DNA of 64,000 nt from JBCCXL01 sp039191605 (lineage in GTDB: Bacteria; Acidobacteriota; Thermoanaerobaculia; Multivoradales; JAHZIX01), in NCBI GenBank assembly GCA_039191605.1, contig JBCCXL010000014.1, forward strand, positions 1 to 64,000, read 5' to 3'. The notes beneath the pieces are model-generated. The model was not told where the DNA came from. It worked only from the letters and a program-made list of their open reading frames with translations, and made no database searches. A program made the position numbers and the translations under genes. This document shows, piece by piece, positions 34,701 through 43,700 of this stretch. Position 1 is the first letter of the stretch, and the number at the start of each line of letters is the position of its first letter.

Positions 34701-37700
34701 GAACATCACGCCGGCTCTCGACCTGCCGACGGATCGCCCCCGAAGCTCGAAGGCCGAGTTCCGGGGCGGAACGGTGAGCGCCGAAATGCCCGACGGCGAG
34801 GCCCTAGAGGCTCTCGCCCGACGTCACGGGGCGACTCCCTTCGCCGCCTGGCTGGCCCTCTTCGGCGCCGCTCTGGGGCGCTGGGCCGGCGTCGACCAGC
34901 GCGGCGGAGACGGGCGGCTGCTGGTGGCGGCCCCGACGGACGGTCGCCCCGGCCCGGATTTCGAGGGCGTGGTGGGTTATTTCGTCAACCCGGTGGCGCT
35001 GGTGGTGGACGTTCAGGACGATCCCACCCTCGACGAGCTGCTGCGGCGGGTGCGCCGGGAGAGCCTGGAGGTCTTCGCCCACCGTCATTTCCCCTATCCG
35101 GCGGCGGCGCGGCTGGTCTCCGCCGGGCAGCGCAGCTCCCGCGGCGCCCTGGCGCAGGTGCAGCTGGCCTATCAGCGAGCGCCGAAGGCGCGGGACCGCG
35201 GGCTGGACGCCTTCGCCCTGGGAGTGGCCGGAGGGCACCTGCGCCTCGGTCCCCTGAGCCTCAGCTCCCTGCCCCTGGATCTCGGCACCACCCAGGTGGA
35301 TCTCACCCTCTCTGTCGCTCGCCTCGACGGCGGTACTGGTGGCCGGACCGTGGCTCGGCTGGAATACGACCGCGATCTCTTCGACCGCAGCACCGCCCAG
35401 CGCTGGCTGGAAACGATTCAGCGACTGTCGAGTCTGGCCCGAGAGGACGCCGGGTATGGGGACGGCGCCGCGACCTCCCTCTCTCGCTGGCCCTGGCTCT
35501 CGGCGGCGCAGCGGGCGCAGCTCCTGGTGCAGTGGAACGATCGCCCTCTTCCTCGGCCATTGCCGCCGGAGGTGCTGGAGGCGCGCACCCTCCACGAGCT
35601 CTTCTTCGCTACCGCCCGGCGCCAGCCGGACCGGGTGGCGGTGGAGTCGGAGGACGGCGAGAGTCTGACCTACGGCGCGCTGGCGCGGCGGGTGGAGGAG
35701 CTCGCCGGGCGACTGCTGCCAAGGCTTTCGGGACGGGAGCCGGTGGTGGCGGTGAGCCTGTCCCGAAGCCCCGACGCGGTGGTGGCGCTGCTGGCGGCGC
35801 TGGCCGCCGGGGCCGCCGATCTGCCGCTGGATCCATCGCTGCCGGCGGCGCGCCGCCAGCAGCTGGTGCGCAACGGGCGGCCACAAGTCTTCGTGGGAGA
35901 GGCCGTGGGCGAGGACGAGCCGGTGCTCGCCGTCGAGGCGGCGGAGCCTGGCCCGGAGACCACCGCAGTCCCGACGGCGCTGTCGACGGCGCTGCCGCCG
36001 GTCGATCCGCGGCGATTGGCCTATCTGCTCTACACCTCCGGCTCCACCGGCGAGCCCAAGGGCGTGGCGGTGAGTCACCTCGCCGTGGTGGCCCACCTGC
36101 GCCGCAGCGCCGCCAGCCTGCTGCGCCCCGAGGACCGCACCCTGGTCTTCGGGCCGCTGGCCTCGGACCCCAGCGTCGAGCAGCTCTTCGGCGCCTTCCT
36201 TCGCGGCGCGACGGCGGTACTGCGGGGGCCGAAGCTGTGGGCTCCGGAGCAGCTGTCGGAGCGCTGCCGGACCTTGGGCATCACCGTGGCGGATCTGCCC
36301 ACCGCCTACGTCCACGCGGTGTTGGCGGAGACGGCGGCGGACGAGGCTTCAGGTGGCGAGGAACTAGGAGATTTCGGTGGACTGCGGGCCCTCTTCGCCA
36401 GCGGCGAGGCGCTGGATCTCGAGGCGGCCCGAGCTCTGGCGGCGGCGCCGATGGAGGCGTGGAACCTCTACGGCCCCACCGAGTCGGTGATCACCGCTAC
36501 CGGCCAGCGCCTCGATGCCGAAACCCTCGCCGAGTCGGCGCCGGTGGCCCTAGGGCGTCCGCTGCCGACGAGACGAGCCTACGTGGTGGACGATCAGGGT
36601 CGGCTGCTGCCTCCGGGGGTGGCCGGCGAGCTATGGGTCGGTGGTCCGGCGGCGGAGGATGGCTGTCTGGCGCGAGGCTATTGGCGTCGGCCGTCGGCCA
36701 CCGCCGAGGTCTTCGTGCCGGATCCCTTCGGCGATCTGCAAGAGGTGGGGGGTGGCGGCCGCCTCTACCGCACCGGAGACCTGGTGCGGCAGCTCGCCGA
36801 CGGTCGCCTGCTCTTCCTCGGCCGGGTGGATCGTCAGCTCAAGATTCTCGGCCATCGAGTAGAGCCCGGAGAGGTGGAAGAGGTGCTGCGCCGCCATCCT
36901 CGAGTGGTGGAGGCGGTGGTGGCCCCGGATCCAGGGCCGGCTCCGGGGCCGGATTGCGACGGCTCCCGGGGCAAGGTCGAGCGCCTGGTGGCCTGGGTGG
37001 AGCCTCGGCTCGAGGAAGGCGAAGAGTGGAGCGAGCCCCGCGCCGCTTCCCTGGCGGGGGATCTGGGGGACCATCTCCGAGCGAGCCTGCCGCCCTCCCT
37101 TCGCCCCTCGGCCTTCGCCCTGCCTCGCCTGCTGCCCCGCGGTGCCGCCGGCAAGGTGGATCGCCGGGCTCTGCTGCGGGCGGCGCAGAGCACGCCGCCG
37201 CGCTGGCACCGGCCCTACGACGTCGGCGACGGCAGCTTCACTGCATGGAGCCCCGAGGGCCTGGGCAAGACGCTGGCGCCGCTGTGGGCGGAGGTGGTGG
37301 GGGCTCCCCCGGCGGGTCCCGGAGAGGATTTCTTCCGCGCCGGCGGTGATTCCCTCGGTGCCCTGCGCCTCAGCAGTCGCCTGCGGGAAGCCCTGCGGGG
37401 GAAGGCGGCGGCGGAGGCTCTAGAGGAGTTGAGCCCCGCGCTGCTCTTCGAGATGCCTAGCTTCGGCGCTCTGCAGGGCTATCTGGAACAGCGGGTGACG
37501 GCCGACTCCGGCGGTCCGTCCCAGTCCCTCTTGGAGCTCTCGGAGGCCGCTACCGAAGGCCCCAGCGCGGGTCCCTCCATCGGCTCCGCTCCGCGGCCGC
37601 AGGCCCCGCCCCTCGCTTCCTTCGCTCAGCGGCGGCTGTGGTTCCTGGAGCAGCTGGACGAGGGCGGCGGCCTCTACCACCTGCCGGGAGCCCTGGAGCT

Positions 37701-40700
37701 GGAAGGACCGCTGAAGGCTGAATCCCTGCGCCGCGCCCTGGAGCATGTGGTGCGGCGTCACGACGCCCTGCGCACCGGCTTCTATGGCGAGAGGGAGGCC
37801 AGCCTCGATAACGCCAGCCTCGACAACGCCAGCCTCGACAACGCCAGCCTCGGCAACGCCAGCTTCGATAAGGCCAGCCCCTCCGGGGATTCAGCGGTGG
37901 AGAGCAGCGAGGCGGATCAGGGGCCCCGAGTGGAGGTGGTTCCGGCGGACGAGGTGAGCTTCTCTCTCCCTCGGGTGGATCTCGCTGCCCTGCCCTCCGC
38001 CGCCGCGGCTCAGGCGATGGCCAGCCTCACCGCCCGGGTGGCTTTCGACCCCTTCGACCTGCGCCGGCCGCCGCTGCTGCGGGCGCTTTTGCTACGCCGG
38101 GGAGCCGGCAGCCATCGACTGCTGCTCACCGTCCACCATCTGGTGGCCGACGGCGGCTCGCTGCAGATCCTGATGCGGGAGCTGGGGCATTGTTTAGCTG
38201 CCCCAGAGGTGGCTGCCTCGGAGCTACCGGATCAGCAGGTTGCCGTCCCGGGGCTCGATCCCCTGTCGCTGACCTATAGCGACTTCGCCCGCTGGCAGCA
38301 GCGGCGAGCGGCGGCGGGGGATCTGGACGATTCTCTGGACTGGTGGCGGCAGCTGCTGGCGGATTCCCCACCCCTTCTAGACTTACCGCTGGATCGTCCC
38401 CGGGGCGCGGTGCGCAGCCTGCGGGGAGGGTTGGCGACCCTGCCCCTGGAGCCCGCGGCGCTACAGGGCCTGGCGGCGCTGGCGGCCGATCGCGGGGTTT
38501 CGCTCTTCGCCACCCTGCTGGCGCTGCTCCAGGTGCTGCTGCGGCGCTTCACCGGGCGCGGCGACGGGGCGGTGGGGCTACCCTCTTCGGAGCGGGAGCA
38601 CCGCAGCCTGGAGACCCTGGTGGGGCTCTTCGTCAATACCTGGGTGCTGCCGGGGCGGGTCGAGAGCGAAGGACTTGCCCTCGCTGATCTGCTCGACCAG
38701 ATTCAGGGAGATCTCCTCGCCGCGCGGCGCCACGGCGCCGTGCCCTTCGAGCGCCTGGTGGCGGCCCTGGCGCCGGCTCGGCAGCGCTCCGCCACGCCCC
38801 TCTATCAGGTGATGATCACCCATCAGCACCAGCCGCAGCGGCAGCTGCCCTGGGGCGACGTGGAGGTGCGGCCGCTGCGGCCGCAGCAGGCGCTCGCCGG
38901 AGCGGCCCCGCCGGCGCCGACGGATTGGCTCTTCGAGGTGGTGAGCGGGGCCGAGCCGGAGGGCACCCTCTACTACGCCGCGGATCTCTACGACGGCACC
39001 ACCGCCCACCGGGTGGCCCGGGCTTTCTCCCGCCTCGTCGCCCAGGTGGGATCCCTCGGCGCCGCGGCGGCCGAGCTGCCGGTGGCGCAGCTCTCGGTGC
39101 TCTCGGCGGCGCAGCGGGCGCAGCTGCGCCAGGAGTGGAGCGGTGCCGGCCTGGCCCCCTGGGGCGGCGCCGGGCGACTGCAGGATCCCCTCTTCCGCCG
39201 CGCCCAGGAGAACCCCGCCGCCCTCGCCGTGGACGCCCTCGACGGCACCCTGAGCCGAGGCGAGCTGGCCTCGGCGGCGAAGGCTCTGGCGGCGGAGCTG
39301 AATCGCCGGGGAGTGGGCCCCGGACAGCGGGTGGGAGTGCTCTCGAAGCGCCGCCGGGAGATGCTGGTGGCCCTGGTGGCGGTGCTGGAGAGCGGCGCCG
39401 CCTACGTGCCGCTGGATCCCGCCTATCCGGCGGAGCGGCTGGCGGGGATGCTGGAGGACGCCTCGATGGTGCTCGCCGGGGCCGACGCCGCGGAGCGAGT
39501 GCCGCCGAGCTTCGGCGGCGAGATCGTCGCGATTCCCGAGCTGGAGCGCCTGGTGGCCGCCGGGCAAGATCTCCCCCGCGGCCCCGGAGGCGCCGGGGAC
39601 GAGGCCCTGGCCTACGTGCTCTACACCTCCGGCTCCACCGGGCGCCCCAAGGGGGTGGCGATCCCTCACCGCAGCGCCGCCGAGCTGGTGGCCTGGGGCC
39701 GTCGCACCTACGCTCCGAGCCAGCTGCGGCGGGTGCTGGCGGCGACCTCTATCTGCTTCGACCTCTCGGTGTTCGAGATCTTTGTCTCCCTCGCCGCCGG
39801 TGGAGTGGTGGTGCTGGCGGAGAACGCCCTGGAGCTGATCTCTCGGGGGCATCGCTTCAGCGACCTCAGCCTGATCAATACCGTGCCCTCCGCCGCCGCC
39901 GAGGTGCTGCGGGCAGGGGCCCTGCCGGCGCCGGTGGAGGTGATCAACCTCGCCGGGGAGGCGCTGCCGGGGGAGCTGGTGGCGGGCCTGCTGGCGGCGC
40001 CCTCGGCGCTGCCGCCGGGCGCCCAGCGCCGGGTCTACAACCTCTACGGCCCCTCCGAAGACACCACCTATTCCACCGGCGTAGCGTGGAGCCGCTGGCC
40101 CTCCGAGGGGCCCTCCAAGGGGCCCTCCGAGGAGGTCGTCGAGGCGAGGCCCGGAATCGGACGTCCGCTGCCGGGCACCCAGGCCTACGTGCTGGATTCC
40201 CGCCGCCTTCCGGTGCCGCCGGGAGTCGCCGGGGAGCTGTGGCTGGGGGGCGCTGGTCTCGGTCGGGGTTACCTCGGACGCCCGGCCCTCACTGCGCTGT
40301 CTTTTCAGCCGGATCCCTTCCCAAGCGAGGGGCTAGAGCCGGATGCTCCCGTCGGCGGCGGACGCCTCTACCGCACCGGGGATCGGGTGCGCTGGCGCAG
40401 CGATGGCGAGCTGGAATTTCTCGGCCGCCTCGATCACCAGGTGAAGGTGCGGGGCTTCCGGGTCGAGCTGGGAGATGTGGAAGTGGCGCTGCGGCAACAG
40501 CCGCAGGTGGCGGAGGCGGCGGCCCTGGTGCTCGGAGAGGGCCCCGCGGCCCGCCTGGTGGCGGCGGTGGCGCTAGAGGCCGAGGGCGAGGAGACCCAAG
40601 GGAAAGAAATCACTGGTGAAGCTCTACGCCAGGCGGTGGGGGAGCGGCTTCCGGCTTATCTCACCCCCACCCGGGTGATGGTGGAAGGGAGTCTGCCCCG

Positions 40701-43700
40701 ACTGCCCAACGGCAAGCTGGATCGCCGCACCCTGGCGCGGCGGGCGGCGGATTGGGAAGGGCATGACGAAGTGATGGGGGGAGTTCCCGTCAGCGAGGTG
40801 GAGCGGCGCCTGGTGGCGGTATGGGTGGAAGTCTTGGGGCTTGGAGTCGACACGGCCGCTACCGGGCCCCAGTCCGAGCGCGAATCCGAGCCAGCGGAGT
40901 CACCGGGCGGAGCCACGGTGGGGCTAGCAGTGGGGCTGGAGAGCGATTTCTTCGCCCTCGGCGGGCATTCCCTCTCGGCGGTGCGCCTAGCCTCGCGAAT
41001 CGCCGAGAGCTTCGGCGTCGAGATGGCGGTGGGGGAGGTCTTCGATGCCCCCACCCTGGCAGCCCAGGCCCAGCGGCTGGAGGAGCTTCTCGCGCAGGGC
41101 TCGGCTTCGAGTCCCGACGGAAAAAGCCTTGCTTCCGCTCCGCCGCCGGTGCCTCGGGATCCCCAGGCTCCCCCGACCTTGTCCTACGCCCAGCGGCGGC
41201 TGTGGCTACTGACCCGGCTGGATCCTCTCTCGCCGCTCTACAACATCAGCGGAGCCCTGGATCTCGACGGTGCCTTTGAGCCGCAGCGATTGGCGGCGGC
41301 GGCGCGGGCCCTGGTGCGGCGCCACGAGCCGCTGGCCGTCTCAGTGGTGGAGGAGGCCGGAGAGCCGGCGCCGCGGTGGTCGCCGCAGGCGCTCCCGGAG
41401 CTGCCGGTAGTGGACCTGTCGGGCCTGCCCCGGGAGCGCCGGGAGCCGGCTCTCGTTTCGCTGTCGACGGCGGAGGCCCGGCGGCCTCTCTCCGCCGCTG
41501 CTGCGCCGCTGCTGCGCCTGCTGCTGCTGCGGGTGGAGCCCCGCCGCCATCGCGCCGTGGTCACCCTCCACCACCTTGCCGCCGACGGCTGGGCGGTGGA
41601 GATCTTCCTCGCCGAGCTGGCGCGCTCCTACGCCGGGGAGACCCTGGTGGAGCTGCCGGTGCGCTATCGGGATTACGCCCGCTGGCAGCGGGATTGGCTG
41701 GAGTCGGCGCAGGATGGGCAGACCTCGCTGCTGGAGTCTCAGCTGGGAGTATGGGAATCGCGGCTCCAGGGGCTGGCGCCGCAGCTGTCGCTGCCGGTGG
41801 ATCACCCGCGGCCGGCGCGCCGCAGCGGTCGCGGCGCCGCCCTGGAAATGCGCCTCGACGCCTCCCTGGCGGCAGCCGTCACGGCCCTTGCGGCGCAGCT
41901 TCGGGTCACCCCCTTTACCGTGCTGCTGGGCGCCTGGGCGACCCTCTTGGCCCGCTTCGGAGCCGGCGGCGACGTGCCGGTGGGCACTCCGGTGGCCAAC
42001 CGCCGGCGGCCGGAGCTGGAGGGCCTGGTGGGGCTCTTCGTCAACACCCTGGTGCTGCGCTGCGCTTTGCGCCGCCGCGACTCCTTCGCCGACCTGCTGG
42101 CGCGCCTGCGGGCGGTGGTGCTGGAGGCCCAGGAGCATCAGGACGTGCCCTTCGACCGCGTGGTGGAGCGGCTCCAGCCGGAGCGCTCCCTGGCGTCGAC
42201 CCCCCTCTTCCAGGTGATGTTCGCCTACCTCAACGTGGCGCCGACGCCGCGGGCGCTGCCGGGGCTGGAGGCGCGGCCGGTGCAGCTCTTCACCGGGGCG
42301 GCGGAGGTGGATCTCTTCCTTGGCCTGCGGGAGCAGGAGGACGGAGCCCTGGGAGGTCAGCTGGCGTGGGCGACGGACCTCTTCGAAGCCACCACCGGAG
42401 CGCGTCTGGCGTCGGCCTTCCGCCAGCTGCTGACGGGGGCGGTGGCGAACCCGGAGAGGGCGCTGGATCAGCTGCCGCTGCTCACCGCGCCGCAGCGGGG
42501 GCAGCTGCTGAGCTCCTGGAGCGGGGCCGAGGTGACGGCGCCGCGCACGACCGGCCCTAGCGGAGAGCCGATCTATCCGCGGCTGGATCATCTCCTCGCC
42601 GCCGCCGCCGAGGCCCACCCCGATGCGGTGTCGGTGGTAGATGCCGCCGGGCAGCTCACTTACCGGGAGCTGGGGCAGCGGGCCGCCGCCGTCGCCGCGG
42701 CGCTGCGGAATGCCGGAGTCGGCGCCGGTGATGCGGTGGCGGTGATGCTGCCGCGGGATCAGGACCTGGTGGCGGCGCTGTGGGGCGTCCACGCCGCCGG
42801 GGCCGCCTACGTGCCGCTGGATCCCGGCTATCCCTCCAGCCGCCTCGCCTTCACCGTAGCGGATAGCGGCGCCCGGCGACTGCTCCTGGGCCGCGCCATG
42901 GAAGAGCCCCTGGCGGATCTCCAGCAGGCCCTCCATCAGGACACCGAATTGCAGCAGCAGGAAGAGCAGAAACAGCAGAAAGAGAGAGACTCGGTGCCTC
43001 TCGAGGTGCTGAAGCTGGAGCCCCTGATCCAAGACGCTGCGTTGTCGGCCGCGTCGTCGTCGCAGGATTCGGCGCCCCGCGGCGCCGGGGATCCCGAGGG
43101 TCGTCACCTGGCCTATTGGATTTATACCTCCGGCTCCACCGGCAGGCCCAAGGGCGTGGCCATCGAGCACCGCCGGGCGGCGGCGCTGGTGGCCTGGGCT
43201 CGAGGGACCTTCGGCGAGGCCCTCGGCGCCACCCTGGCGGCGACCTCCATCTGCTTCGATCTCTCGGTCTTCGAGCTCTTCGCCCCCCTCGCCAGCGGCG
43301 GCACGGTGGTGATGGCTCAGGATGCCCTGGACCTCGCCGCCATGGCCCAGCGGCACCCGGTGCGACTGCTCAATACCGTGCCCTCGGCGGCGGCGGCGCT
43401 GGTGGCGGCGGACGGCGAGCTGCCGGCCTCGGTGGAGGTGGTGGCGCTGGCGGGAGAGCCGCTGCGGAGGGCGCTGGTGGATCGACTCTACGAGCGCTCC
43501 CGGGCGCGGCAGGTGTGGAATCTCTACGGCCCTTCGGAGGACACCACCTATTCCACCGAATCCCTGGTGCCGCGGGGCGTTGCGGCGGAGCCGGACATCG
43601 GTCGACCGCTGCCGGGAACCCAGGCCTACGTGGTGGACGCCGCGCTGCGCTGGACCCCGCCGGGGGTGCGAGGGGAGCTGCTGCTGGGGGGCGCCGGCCT

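Noticed and set aside
37798..37872. Short regular repeats as a CRISPR array
   Set aside because: The units are contiguous 15-mers without spacers and are in frame within a protein.
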